Source: Ructibacterium sp965146665
Lineage (GTDB): Bacteria; Bacillota; Clostridia; Monoglobales; Monoglobaceae
Direction of reading: 5' to 3'
Assembly (NCBI GenBank): GCA_965146665.1
Contig: CBCTHE010000001.1
Location: 1-64,000 of the forward strand
Length of the DNA: 64,000 bases
This document shows, piece by piece, positions 27,001 through 34,975 of this stretch. The notes under the pieces were generated by a model, which had not been told where the DNA came from, ran no database searches, and saw only the letters and a program-made list of their open reading frames with translations. Both the position numbers and the translations under genes were made by a program. Each line of letters starts with the position of its first letter. The stretch's first letter is position 1.

Positions 27001-28511
27001 GTGCCAATACTGGGTGATACATTTCCGTCAAAGGTCCATTGTCCTATGATTTTGCTCTGCAAGTTCTCCGGCAGCTCGCGGCTTGGGATAACATACCCTC
27101 TGAATACCACCCTTTGGTCCTGGTATTCCGCTGTGAGCGTATAGCTGTTTGCCGGCTGAATATCCCGCGGCACGGTCAGCGTGACACGCTGGCCGCTCTG
27201 CGCTGTCACCTCGGCTCCCTGACCTTTGAAAACAACGCCGTTGGAATTGTTCAGGGTCCACCTTATATTCTGCGGATCCGCAATCCTGGCCGCGGCGCCG
27301 TTCTCATCCACCATGTTAAAGGTATAGACGCTGTCCACATCCTGGCTCCGATCCTGAATGATCTCGTCAGCTCCCTGTATCACAGCGCTGACCGGGATGA
27401 CATTTTCTGTTAAGCTAATCACCTTTACGCCTGTTTTTCCACTGCTTTCCGCCTGGACTTTTACTGTGCCGGACGCGCCGGCCCGTACATGCAGGACTGC
27501 TTTGGCGCCGCTGCCTTCGGCCGTGATATCGGCGTCCCCTTCCAGCACAGACCAGGACACATCCTCCAGAGGTATCAGCCCTGTGTATTCCCCCTTATCC
27601 ACCAGCGCGGATACCTGAATGGACACGCCGTCTGTCCCCACTGCCAGCGTATCCGGCGCCTGAACGGCCACCGCTGTCACCGCATCTTTCACGGCGTGAT
27701 ACAGCGTTTCCGCTTCTTTGGCGGAGACCGCCCGGTTCCAAACGCGGAATTCATCCAGTGCAATCGAATCGCCGATTCCATATTTCCCGTTGTAATCAGC
27801 GCCGATGGAGAAATCACCCCACCCTTTTCGGCCCGATTCATCTTTCAGGGCTTCCTGCTTCTGCTCCACAGGGGCGCCGTTAATGTAAATTTGATTGACG
27901 CTGTTGCTGCTGCTGACGCAGACATGAATCCATTCAGCCGCCGCCGTGGAAATGCCGCCCGGCCAGGTGTACTTATAGCGGTTTGTGGAAGCGGTCCGCG
28001 GGACAAGCTGGAGGACGCTCCCGCTCGTTGTGAGGCTGTAGCCATAGTTTTTTGCCGCGCTCCAATCCTTTGTCCCCGCGATAAAGCCGTCTGTCAGCGC
28101 GGCGCTTGGATTCGGATTTGCTTTCATCCAGAATGAGATGGAAAAGGGCTGTCCGCTTCCGATTTCCAGATCCGTATCAGAGTCGCTGTCGCCGCGGGAT
28201 GGCCTGTTGGTAAATTTTAAATAGCTGGAGGTATTGGAAAAACGGACCGCCTTTCCAAATACGCCGTTCTCATAGGACACGGAACCCATTTGCTCCGGCG
28301 ATCCCAGACCTGTCTGGTCTTCTGTATTCTCATCCATGTTCAAATAGGCCAAAAGCCCATTGTCGAGATCCACGCCGTCCGCGGCTGTCTCAATTTCCAT
28401 TTCCGGTACCACTGTCTGTGCAGGATTTGCCAATACCGAAAATGGTACAATCAGCATTGCCGCCCCACAGATACCAGAAACAACCCGGCTCCACTTATTT
28501 CCAATTTTCAT
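24081..28511 (-). CDS. Secreted LamG/Ig/cohesin protein with alkaline-phosphatase-superfamily phosphodiesterase domain
   Basis: A 1476-residue exported multidomain enzyme: signal peptide to about 30; a LamG domain (about 40-250); Ig-like repeats (about 255-460); a second LamG (about 470-700); a cohesin-like domain (about 720-860); and a single dockerin-type calcium loop (DLNGDGVVGAGD, about 870). An alkaline-phosphatase-superfamily (NPP/type I phosphodiesterase) domain spans about 905-1245. Expected residues are visible: metal Asp in FTMDGGGN, a Ser nucleophile position in PPISAQNYCSILHG, and metal ligands in DLMDHYGHQFG and NADHGGH. Two beta modules close the protein. The ATG at 28511 has GAGGAGG eight bases upstream. 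No SLH anchor is present; the cohesin or dockerin could tether it. Substrate is unknown; a sulfatase is unlikely because no C-x-P-S-R motif is seen. Confidence 0.82.
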   Translation of the reverse strand: MKIGNKWSRVVSGICGAAMLIVPFSVLANPAQTVVPEMEIETAADGVDLDNGLLAYLNMDENTEDQTGLGSPEQMGSVSYENGVFGKAVRFSNTSSYLKFTNRPSRGDSDSDTDLEIGSGQPFSISFWMKANPNPSAALTDGFIAGTKDWSAAKNYGYSLTTSGSVLQLVPRTASTNRYKYTWPGGISTAAAEWIHVCVSSSNSVNQIYINGAPVEQKQEALKDESGRKGWGDFSIGADYNGKYGIGDSIALDEFRVWNRAVSAKEAETLYHAVKDAVTAVAVQAPDTLAVGTDGVSIQVSALVDKGEYTGLIPLEDVSWSVLEGDADITAEGSGAKAVLHVRAGASGTVKVQAESSGKTGVKVISLTENVIPVSAVIQGADEIIQDRSQDVDSVYTFNMVDENGAAARIADPQNIRWTLNNSNGVVFKGQGAEVTAQSGQRVTLTVPRDIQPANSYTLTAEYQDQRVVFRGYVIPSRELPENLQSKIIGQWTFDGNVSPSIGTLTPTSVNGLSYGAGVSGQAAIFKKGGNHLNFGSQDLTNKTISFAFRPVSRPAQQDPAILANKSWSGDGLPKGFVLAYSYHSDTYPHSSDLKTRIADGSKMQDAWMPFEKGLWQTITIVFDNENGAYRIYKDGAPALTGSSVKDGAINTADFSSGWQNGAYSLILGNDGTGEYGQNANQDYEYWIDNFTILDTAVSAEEAVALSDVNIAVEKDLNSITPALIGSETVAAGGGYNTAVHMTGKKLRNISRETFDLVFDPNVLEYNKEVTETQSLNYDQFKNKIVAIDASEAPQGILHVSRSGGLSDAQLRETKTRLFQACFTAKAVTQDSTSAITLKNLKCYAADGGEQEITAPEEAAFQVTVLAPPQYDLNGDGVVGAGDIALAPAEQKADAAAQSGIYPYKRAFVFTMDGGGNVWDIENAHYFPAKYQVFGDSARGTTPSHYQEEAHKADRDAVRKNPIALRLYNEEFAMSTSAKSEDPPISAQNYCSILHGEEFTKFPSDYKRDNNSAGDYYWQDFGKETAKYPSLFKVINEQTPRRSLFGTADWKTITSGIAEPDSGMYQEWRGGASYTAETKKPDGSYKDNNWEATNPVTPAVDTISDYFQSAAAKNTAFMYVQTDLMDHYGHQFGYFTDGYYRLLQSMDDFYTQMFDAMKAADLYEDTLFIGNADHGGHFNTNYTLNGVKQFPSGSHSTYSWAQDSNIFIGIGGQTIDSGKKLSGGANHDIPALVLKALRLDKPDSMKNSSSQWADSAFLDQEALAKKGREIEEVTYSRFAGHAEIGVGRPQAGREARVLDAVIRADGATGVAVDPAEGVTVLRSELADGLLKLTLSCETALGASAAKLTFSGAEPAVTAVQEVMLGADSGKELYADLRNVTPEETTIDAGEITVQGDTLSADISITKTAEENGRVMVVLYQNGVAVGTGYQEVGAETGIIKKTVAIQKVDYDSAKAFFWNMEQLKPMAGDLAIPSAK

Positions 28512-28557
28512 TAAAATAACCTCCTCAGCCACATTGTGATTACATGCTGTATCATTC

Positions 28558-28586
28558 ACTATAGCGTGCCAAGTGGAATAATTCAA
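28558..28586 (-). promoter_or_regulatory. Promoter of the cohesin/phosphodiesterase gene
   Basis: TTGAAT (28581-28586) and TATAGT (28558-28563) on the minus strand are 17 bp apart, about 50 bp before the ATG. Confidence 0.6.
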
Positions 28587-28628
28587 CTAACAAATTAGGC
28601 AAAAGAGTTCACAAAACCTACATCTTAC

Positions 28629-28642
28629 GCGAAAACGCTTCC
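28629..28642. promoter_or_regulatory. Weak catabolite-repression (cre)-like site
   Basis: GCGAAAACGCTTCC contains the core GAAAACGCTT of the CcpA cre consensus but misses flanking positions. It lies about 45 bp upstream of the -35 box at 28581. Confidence 0.2.
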
Positions 28643-28699
28643 TGCCTCTGCAAGAAAAATATTTTTTAAAAATAATGAGAATTATTTACTATAAAAAGT

Positions 28700-28737
28700 C
28701 TGCACGAAAAGACAGGCGGCGAATCCGCCGCCTGTCT
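28700..28737 (-). terminator. Terminator of the two-gene phosphatase operon
   Basis: A 12-bp stem AGACAGGCGGCG / CGCCGCCTGTCT (28710-28721 and 28726-28737) with a 4-nt loop precedes TTTTCG on the minus strand, just after the stop codon at 28756. Confidence 0.85.
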
Positions 28738-28755
28738 CAATACCCACACTAACAT

Positions 28756-31700
28756 CTATTCTCCCGGCCACTGTCCATTCAATTTTTCCACCGATTTGCT
28801 TCCGCAAACCGGCTGCTGTGTATCCGAATCCATCCACCACATTGCTTTGATCCTGGCCGCGTCACCAGATGCCGTGATCTCTATTTCATATGCCCCATCC
28901 TGGGCCGGGCCGGTCTCCCCAGACGCCTGGCCGATCTCAGTTAAAATGCCGCCCGCACTGTACGCGGCAGCATACAGAACCTCAGTGCCCTCAAGAGGAC
29001 GGCTCAGGCGGATTATGACGCGGTCGCCGGTGACGCTGATACGCTGTATCTCCGGGTCGGCAGACACAGGCAGCGCAAATACCTTTGCAGCCGTATTGGT
29101 GAATTCCCCGCCCAGTTTGATGACAAGTCTTTTGGCCGTGTCAAGGCCCGCCACGCCTTCACCGGTTTGCTCGGGCATCCGGAACGAAAGGGACCGGTCC
29201 GCGCTGCTGTACGCAAAAATATCCTGATAGGCCACCTTATGGCCGTTCCACACGGTCTCTGCGCCTTCTCCTTCCTCAACGGCAAAGGCCATAATACTCA
29301 GCGGCGTGCCGTCCGCAATTCCAACCGCGGAATACGGCACGGTGATCCTGCCCTCCGCATAGCTGATATCACCCAGAAGAATCTGCGGAACGGTAAAGGT
29401 TTGGATTTCCGTTATGGTCTCCGTTCCCGCTTCATCTGTCAAAACCGCATACCAGGAATAGGCACTTCCCTCTTCCAGGTTATCCCATACCACAGACGCG
29501 CTGCCCGGCCCGGTCACGGTCTGTGCCGTCCCGATCTGCTCTCCCGCCAAACCGGGCACATAGAGCCTGAGGGATTCGGTGGAAATCACCCGCTCCGCCG
29601 ACACGCCAAAGTCAAAGTGAATGGCAAATTCATCCCGATGCTTCTGGTACAATCCGCTCTGCGCCGGCTGTTTATCCGTATATACGGCGGTGCCGTTGTC
29701 CGACGCTGAATAGGTGTGCGTATAAATAAGGTTATTTTCAATGTCAAACTTCAGGAATCGGAAATATCCATAGCCGCCGTCTGTAAACCCCTGGTAGTCG
29801 TGCATCATTGCCCAGACAGGACGTCCGCCGAAATATTCAAGATTTGTGCTCGCGCCGTCCCAGTGACCGCACAGCACCAGCCGCACATTGCTGTTTTGCT
29901 CAATGATGGTGCGAAGCTGGGGCACGGTGACCTCTGCTCCATACCTGCCGGTATTGTCAATACTCCCATCTGCCAGCAGGTAAATGTGCGGCAGGAGAAC
30001 CGCCGTATAGTCCGGATGCCGCGCCAGAGCGCTGTTGACCCAATCCACCGCCCCCTGGGTGATTGGAATACCCAGGCCCACAAACATCAGTTTTGCGCCG
30101 CTCTCCTCCATGAGATAATAATAGGTCATGTCATCATAGCTCTCGCCGAAATAGGGATTGTTCTGCCGCAGCCGCGACACCGGGAAATAGTTCTGGAAGA
30201 TATTTTTCGATGCGTCATACCGGTTCACATCATGGTTTCCGACTGTAAAGGCATAAGGGATCTTCGCCTTTTCAATGGTGTCCCTGTAGAGGCCGCTCAT
30301 TGCCTCCCACTGGGATGCAATATCATAATTCTCCACCATATCACCGGTGTGCAGAAACAGCTTGGAGTTCATTGCGTCAAAATTGTCTGCAATCCATTCA
30401 AACTGCTTTCTCACATGCTGCATCCCGTTTGTTTTTACAGTATAGCCCTGTGTGTCGGTGGACCACATAATGTTAAAGTCATACTGTCCAAGACCAGGTG
30501 CATAAGAGGAACGGCCTTCAATGGCCTTGTTCAGGCCGCGCCAGATCAGGATCCGCGCCTTTCCGTCCTGGTCCAGCGCCTCCGCAGACGGTATATTCAG
30601 GCGCAGAGAAAAGCTTTCCTCACTGCTGCCGCAGTCAGTCCTGACCCACCGGTCTGCGGTGTGGCTGTAATAATACGCCGTTACCTCCCTCTGGTGCCCC
30701 GCTGTGTTTCCAGTCCACGTCACGTCAATCCGCGGCTGATTCCGCGCTTCCCCGCTGAGCATTATCTCATAAATCTGATAGGGGGTCTTTCCATTCCCAA
30801 CGGTCGTTTGGGTTTCGCCGCCAAATACTTCCCCTTGTCCCGCGCCATATGGGTTCAGCGCGTCCGGAAGCAGTTCGGATGTTTCGCCCGTATACACAGC
30901 TGTATTTTCCGCTGTCAGCGGTATCTCCTGCACCCGGTAAAATGCCGCTTGTGTTTTTTCATCCGGGTTCTGCTCAAGCTGTGCCGTCAGCACTGCCGCG
31001 GTGCCATTCACCGCCGCGGACAGCACAGGGGCGGCGGGTTCCTTTACCTTGACGGTCAGCCTTGGCTTATTTTCGGCCGCCTCTCTGGAATTCCAGCTCA
31101 GCCCCCATTCGCTGGCCGGCTCATTGTCCAGACTAAAGGATATCTCCGTCTTTCCCTCCGCAATTTTTTCCTTAATATAATTGGTAATGTCAAAGGACTG
31201 GTATGACTTTTCCCGCTTTGCAATGGTCTGGACCGCCGCAGCGGGAAGGCCATAGGTTGCGGGCATGGTCGTCCATACCACCTCTGACTCGTTCCAGCTG
31301 TTCGGATCTATATCAACAATTTTTGCCTGCATGCTGTCTGTTTTCCCCCCGCTGCCGTTCTGATAAAAATCAAAGGTCACGGCTTCTATTCTGGTCGGCG
31401 CCACGGCCGCGATCTCCGTCAGATCCAGCTTGACAAACGCCCTCCGGTTGGCCGAGGATTGAAAATCCGGCGCATCGCTGGGTTTGGTCCGTTTCTGCAT
31501 CACAACCGCGGCGTTCCCATAGTTGGTATTTCTGCCGTCATCGCCGTTGGCGTCGCAGTAAGTGTCCCCGGTGATGGCCTGATACAGATAGTGGGTGCCG
31601 GGTCCCAGCGGCCCCGAAGATACCTCCTGGGTTTCAAGAGGGCCGGCGGTCACCGCATCTCCGAGATAATTGGCGTACCGAAAGGTCTCTTCCTCCGGGC

Positions 31701-32733
31701 TGATTACCTCTGTCTTAAAGAAAACATCGTACAGATCTCCTTTCAGCCCGCTTTTTAAATCCGTGTCAGAATATGCGCCGATGGTAAACGGGGATAAACC
31801 GCTGTCCAGCAGCACGGCGTTTTCGGCCGGTTTGGCGCCCGCCAATTCGCCGTTGATATAGAGCTTCAGCTCCGCGCCGTCATAGGTCATGGTCAAAAGA
31901 TAGGCGGTGCCTGCCGTGACCCCCTTTTGAACATTGACACGTTTTGCCACCTCTCCATTGGGATAGACGCTGGAATTGACATTGCTGTTGCTCAGCGTAA
32001 GCATGAAGGTATCGCCCGGCTGGGCGCCGTTGCGGTCCCGGCATACAATGCCATAGTATCCGCCGGAGCCGGCCATGGAAGTGAAGCTGACCACCGCGCT
32101 TGCTGAGAAAACTGCGGCGTTCGCGCCGATCACCTGATTGCTGTAGGTGATTTTCTCTTTTCCTGTAAAAGTGGCCGCGCCGCCCACCGCGTCCCGCTTA
32201 AAGGCAAGGCTGCCGGTCCGGGTCAAGGTGCCGTTTCCGGTTGAATCCTGAGACGCCGCCGCCGCGCTTTCGCTGAAGTGCTGTACCAGACCATATTGAT
32301 CAGACCATACAGCGGACGCAGGCGCGGCGTCAGAATCCGCCCTGCCGCTGTAATATGCAGTAATCACAGTGTCAGTCTCCGCGGCAAGCACGGGAACTTT
32401 CACCCAATACGTACTGACGCCGCCTGCATTCCAGCTTGCCAGCTCACTTGCCAGACGCTCTGTGCCGGCATAAAAGCTGACGCCGTCCTTTTCGGGAATA
32501 TCGGCACCGTTCAGTCGTACGAGCACCGGCATGTCACGCAGCAGAGCGCTGGTTGGATTGTGTATGGCGACAGTCTGCCTGGCCCCTGCGCCGGGCACGA
32601 GCCATAAGTCTGCTTCCGCCGCAGCCGCGGACAGGACCGGAACGGCAGCGGGGACCAGTCCGGCCGAAAAAACATTGAGCCACGCCAGCATCAGAACCAG
32701 CGCCATGCTCAGAATTATTTTGCATTTACGCAT
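28756..32733 (-). CDS. Secreted DUF2341/LamG/DNRLRE metallophosphoesterase
   Basis: A 1325-residue exported protein with a signal peptide to about 40. A DUF2341 module (about 45-140, VAIHNPTSALLRDMPVLVRL) and a LamG fold (about 175-380) come first. A DNRLRE/CBM96-like module follows (about 395-585, GDTYCDANGDDGRNTNYGN ... AFVKLDLTEI). A calcineurin-type phosphoesterase (about 754-977) and C-terminal Fn3-like modules complete it. Metal motifs are STDTQGY, TGDMVENY, VGNHDVNRYD and LLPHIYL. The usual terminal GHxH is instead GHWD, so one ligand differs. The start is placed at 32733 because AAGGAGG abuts the earlier ATG (32742) with no spacing and lies 9 bases before this one. It is the second gene after the purple-acid-phosphatase-like gene (39-bp gap). 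Confidence 0.82.
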   Translation of the reverse strand: MRKCKIILSMALVLMLAWLNVFSAGLVPAAVPVLSAAAAEADLWLVPGAGARQTVAIHNPTSALLRDMPVLVRLNGADIPEKDGVSFYAGTERLASELASWNAGGVSTYWVKVPVLAAETDTVITAYYSGRADSDAAPASAVWSDQYGLVQHFSESAAAASQDSTGNGTLTRTGSLAFKRDAVGGAATFTGKEKITYSNQVIGANAAVFSASAVVSFTSMAGSGGYYGIVCRDRNGAQPGDTFMLTLSNSNVNSSVYPNGEVAKRVNVQKGVTAGTAYLLTMTYDGAELKLYINGELAGAKPAENAVLLDSGLSPFTIGAYSDTDLKSGLKGDLYDVFFKTEVISPEEETFRYANYLGDAVTAGPLETQEVSSGPLGPGTHYLYQAITGDTYCDANGDDGRNTNYGNAAVVMQKRTKPSDAPDFQSSANRRAFVKLDLTEIAAVAPTRIEAVTFDFYQNGSGGKTDSMQAKIVDIDPNSWNESEVVWTTMPATYGLPAAAVQTIAKREKSYQSFDITNYIKEKIAEGKTEISFSLDNEPASEWGLSWNSREAAENKPRLTVKVKEPAAPVLSAAVNGTAAVLTAQLEQNPDEKTQAAFYRVQEIPLTAENTAVYTGETSELLPDALNPYGAGQGEVFGGETQTTVGNGKTPYQIYEIMLSGEARNQPRIDVTWTGNTAGHQREVTAYYYSHTADRWVRTDCGSSEESFSLRLNIPSAEALDQDGKARILIWRGLNKAIEGRSSYAPGLGQYDFNIMWSTDTQGYTVKTNGMQHVRKQFEWIADNFDAMNSKLFLHTGDMVENYDIASQWEAMSGLYRDTIEKAKIPYAFTVGNHDVNRYDASKNIFQNYFPVSRLRQNNPYFGESYDDMTYYYLMEESGAKLMFVGLGIPITQGAVDWVNSALARHPDYTAVLLPHIYLLADGSIDNTGRYGAEVTVPQLRTIIEQNSNVRLVLCGHWDGASTNLEYFGGRPVWAMMHDYQGFTDGGYGYFRFLKFDIENNLIYTHTYSASDNGTAVYTDKQPAQSGLYQKHRDEFAIHFDFGVSAERVISTESLRLYVPGLAGEQIGTAQTVTGPGSASVVWDNLEEGSAYSWYAVLTDEAGTETITEIQTFTVPQILLGDISYAEGRITVPYSAVGIADGTPLSIMAFAVEEGEGAETVWNGHKVAYQDIFAYSSADRSLSFRMPEQTGEGVAGLDTAKRLVIKLGGEFTNTAAKVFALPVSADPEIQRISVTGDRVIIRLSRPLEGTEVLYAAAYSAGGILTEIGQASGETGPAQDGAYEIEITASGDAARIKAMWWMDSDTQQPVCGSKSVEKLNGQWPGE

Positions 32734-32772
32734 TTCACGCATCCTCCTTTTTGATTTGACAGCCCCGCCGTA

Positions 32773-34743
32773 TCAGGCATATATTTTGTTCAGAACCAGG
32801 GGCAGTCCGCCGGGTCTGGGCGGATCAGCGCTGTCCACATATGCCAGTATTTTCATTTGTGCCGCGCCGCCCGCGTCTATGGCGGGCAGACTGATCCGGG
32901 CCGCTTCGCCTGCCCCGATCTCATGGCTTCCGAGCGGATAGATCCCGATCAGCTTTTGGCCGCTGTCATACAGGGCCGCGGTACAGACGGCAGACACCTG
33001 GGTGGGTTTATTGTTGACAACGACCGCATAGGAGCCCGCCGCGATGCCATTGTCCAAGCCGGCATAGACCTGGTTCCGGCTGTCGCAGACCGACTTGACC
33101 CAAAGACTGGTTTTGGGATTTTCCGGATCCGAGGACACCTCCATGAAGCCCGCTTCTGAAACAGAGTGCTGGCCGATGGCCTTGACCACAAAATTGGTAT
33201 TGGCATAAACCGTTTCTGTCATGGGAATTGTAACTGTTTTCGCATCCTTCGCCTGAACGAAATAGGTGGCGTTCTTTGTGGTGAAGGCATTGTTTTCATC
33301 ATATACCACATACTGCTGTACCGCCTGGTCAGTCTGGGGATCGGACGCTTCCCAGGTGAGGGTCATGGAACCGTTCGCATAACTTCTCTTTACATCGCGC
33401 GGCGGATTGACCTGCGGTGTCGTCTTGCGTATCCCCTGGCTTTCAATAAGGACCTCCCTGTCGCCATCCACATAGTAGGCTGCATTTACAATTTCATTTT
33501 CGGTAACCGTCACACCGGCATAGGTGGGCAGATACGGCTGGTAACAAAGCTTCCCATTGACCGGGACAAACCATTTTGTCTCAGCCTTTTCATTCAGATC
33601 ATAGTATTTCAGTCCGCAGGCATTGTTAAGCTGGTGCACGGTTCCGGCCGGGTTGTCCCAGAGACTGACACCGGTCAGACCGGCGACGGTCTGGTTCTCC
33701 ACCACCGGCGTATCGGTAAGGGGCTGACTGCCGCGGATTGGATAGGTCCGGCTGTAGGTATGCTCATGGGCCTGAAAGATCATATCAACGCCAAACTGAT
33801 CGATCAAAACAGGCGCGAATACATTGCGGGCCGAGATAATATTTTCCTCTGTTGCGTGGGAGCCATTGCTGTACAGCGGCTGATGGATCAAAATAATATT
33901 CCACTTTTTTGAATTCTTTGCCAGGTCGTACTTGAGCCAGTCGATCTGTTTGGTATCCCGGAAAGCCTTTCCGTGCAGGACTGTAAAATGCGCGTTCCCG
34001 TAGTCAAAGGAATAGTACATGCCGCTGTCCCTTGTGGCATAGTCCGGCACCTTATAATGGAAGCGGTAGGGATACCGCGGCGTGATCTCTGTATTGTAGT
34101 TCTCGTTTTCATGATTGCCCATAACGCCCGCATAAACGGTTTTTCCAAGCACGTTTTTCGTCGTGTCAAAATACATCTCCCACTGATCCTCATTGCCGCC
34201 GCTGGAGACTGTGTCGCCCCCATGGACCACAAACCTGAAATCAGAGAAACGCGCCGCGGCTTTTTCAAGGGCCTTTTGTCCCGCCAGAAAGCCATTCAGT
34301 TCAGAAGCCTGGGTATCGTTGACCTGCAGAAAGGTAAACGGCTCACCGCCGCCCGCGTCCGGCGCTGTGGTAAATTCACGGGTATCGCTCCAAGTTATCC
34401 CGTCGCCGACACGATAGACATAGGCGGTATCCGGCCGGAGCCCTGTGACGGTCACCTTATGCCAGCGCCAGCTGTCAATGTCGCCCGCCTCACCGGTATA
34501 GGTGTTCGCCTCCTCCCAGGAGCCGCCCGCGTCCTTGGCCATAACCTGTGCCTTTGCCGCCGTGCCTGACTGATCGGTCACCCACGCGAGTCCAACCTGG
34601 GTTCTCAGATCGCCGTAAGGCGTACATACAATCTGCGACGGCTGGGCGGTATAGGCAGCCGCAAAAGCCGGTTCCGGATTCGGCAAGGAGACCATCAATA
34701 CAAAGAACGCCGCCAAAGCCGACATGGTTTTTCTGAAAAGCAT
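32773..34743 (-). CDS. Secreted purple-acid-phosphatase-like metallophosphatase
   Basis: A 656-residue exported protein. The signal peptide is followed by an Fn3-like purple acid phosphatase N-terminal domain (about 35-135, PYGDLRTQVGLAWVTD ... TAYVYRVGD) and a metallophosphoesterase domain (about 140-345). All five metal-site blocks are present: VNDTQAS, VHGGDTVSSG, MGNHENENY, LIHQPLYS and QAHEHTYSR. A beta-rich C-terminus resembles the Fn3-like ends of the neighbouring proteins. It should hydrolyse phosphomonoesters outside the cell. It is the first gene of a two-gene operon with the DUF2341 phosphoesterase and is divergent from the 499-residue HTH protein gene. The SD AAAGGGTG lies eight bases before the ATG; I see no strong sigma-A promoter directly upstream. 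Confidence 0.87.
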   Translation of the reverse strand: MLFRKTMSALAAFFVLMVSLPNPEPAFAAAYTAQPSQIVCTPYGDLRTQVGLAWVTDQSGTAAKAQVMAKDAGGSWEEANTYTGEAGDIDSWRWHKVTVTGLRPDTAYVYRVGDGITWSDTREFTTAPDAGGGEPFTFLQVNDTQASELNGFLAGQKALEKAAARFSDFRFVVHGGDTVSSGGNEDQWEMYFDTTKNVLGKTVYAGVMGNHENENYNTEITPRYPYRFHYKVPDYATRDSGMYYSFDYGNAHFTVLHGKAFRDTKQIDWLKYDLAKNSKKWNIILIHQPLYSNGSHATEENIISARNVFAPVLIDQFGVDMIFQAHEHTYSRTYPIRGSQPLTDTPVVENQTVAGLTGVSLWDNPAGTVHQLNNACGLKYYDLNEKAETKWFVPVNGKLCYQPYLPTYAGVTVTENEIVNAAYYVDGDREVLIESQGIRKTTPQVNPPRDVKRSYANGSMTLTWEASDPQTDQAVQQYVVYDENNAFTTKNATYFVQAKDAKTVTIPMTETVYANTNFVVKAIGQHSVSEAGFMEVSSDPENPKTSLWVKSVCDSRNQVYAGLDNGIAAGSYAVVVNNKPTQVSAVCTAALYDSGQKLIGIYPLGSHEIGAGEAARISLPAIDAGGAAQMKILAYVDSADPPRPGGLPLVLNKIYA

Positions 34744-34841
34744 TGTTTTGTCACCCTTTCTTTATTTTATACTTTGTCTGCTCTGCATTGGCTCCATTCT
34801 ACATGAGTTAAAATAAAAATGGTAGTCCCCTGAATTTTTTC

Positions 34842-34879
34842 AAAAAGTGTCAACAGAGCGGCAGTGGTTGACACTTTTT
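34842..34879. repeat. Inverted repeat overlapping the -35 box between divergent operons
   Basis: AAAAAGTGTCAAC (34842-34854) and GTTGACACTTTTT (34867-34879) form a perfect 13-bp inverted repeat around 12 nt. The right arm contains the TTGACA of the plus-strand promoter, and the left arm offers a TTGACA on the minus strand towards the phosphatase operon. An operator shared by both directions is the simplest reading. Confidence 0.6.
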
Positions 34880-34896
34880 TGCCGCTGTGTTATACT
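34868..34896 (+). promoter_or_regulatory. Consensus promoter of the 499-residue HTH protein gene
   Basis: TTGACA (34868-34873), a 17-bp spacer and TATACT (34891-34896) predict a start near 34903 and a ~75-nt leader. Confidence 0.85.
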
Positions 34897-34930
34897 TGCT
34901 TTATATGCGAAAAGGCGTGGTATAAAAAAA

Positions 34931-34954
34931 GACAACCATGCGAACATGGTTGTC
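34931..34954. promoter_or_regulatory. Leader hairpin upstream of the HTH protein gene
   Basis: GACAACCATG-CGAA-CATGGTTGTC is a perfect 10-bp stem in the 5' leader, ending 13 bases before the SD. On the minus strand it is followed by seven T residues and would act as a terminator. On the plus strand it could be an operator or a translational element. Confidence 0.55.
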
Positions 34955-34975
34955 ACTTTTACGAGGTGAAAGGCA

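Noticed and set aside
24081..28511. Sulfatase activity for the alkaline-phosphatase-superfamily domain
   Set aside because: The formylglycine motif C/S-x-P-S/A-x-R is absent. The nucleophile region PPISAQNYC fits phosphodiesterase-type members better.
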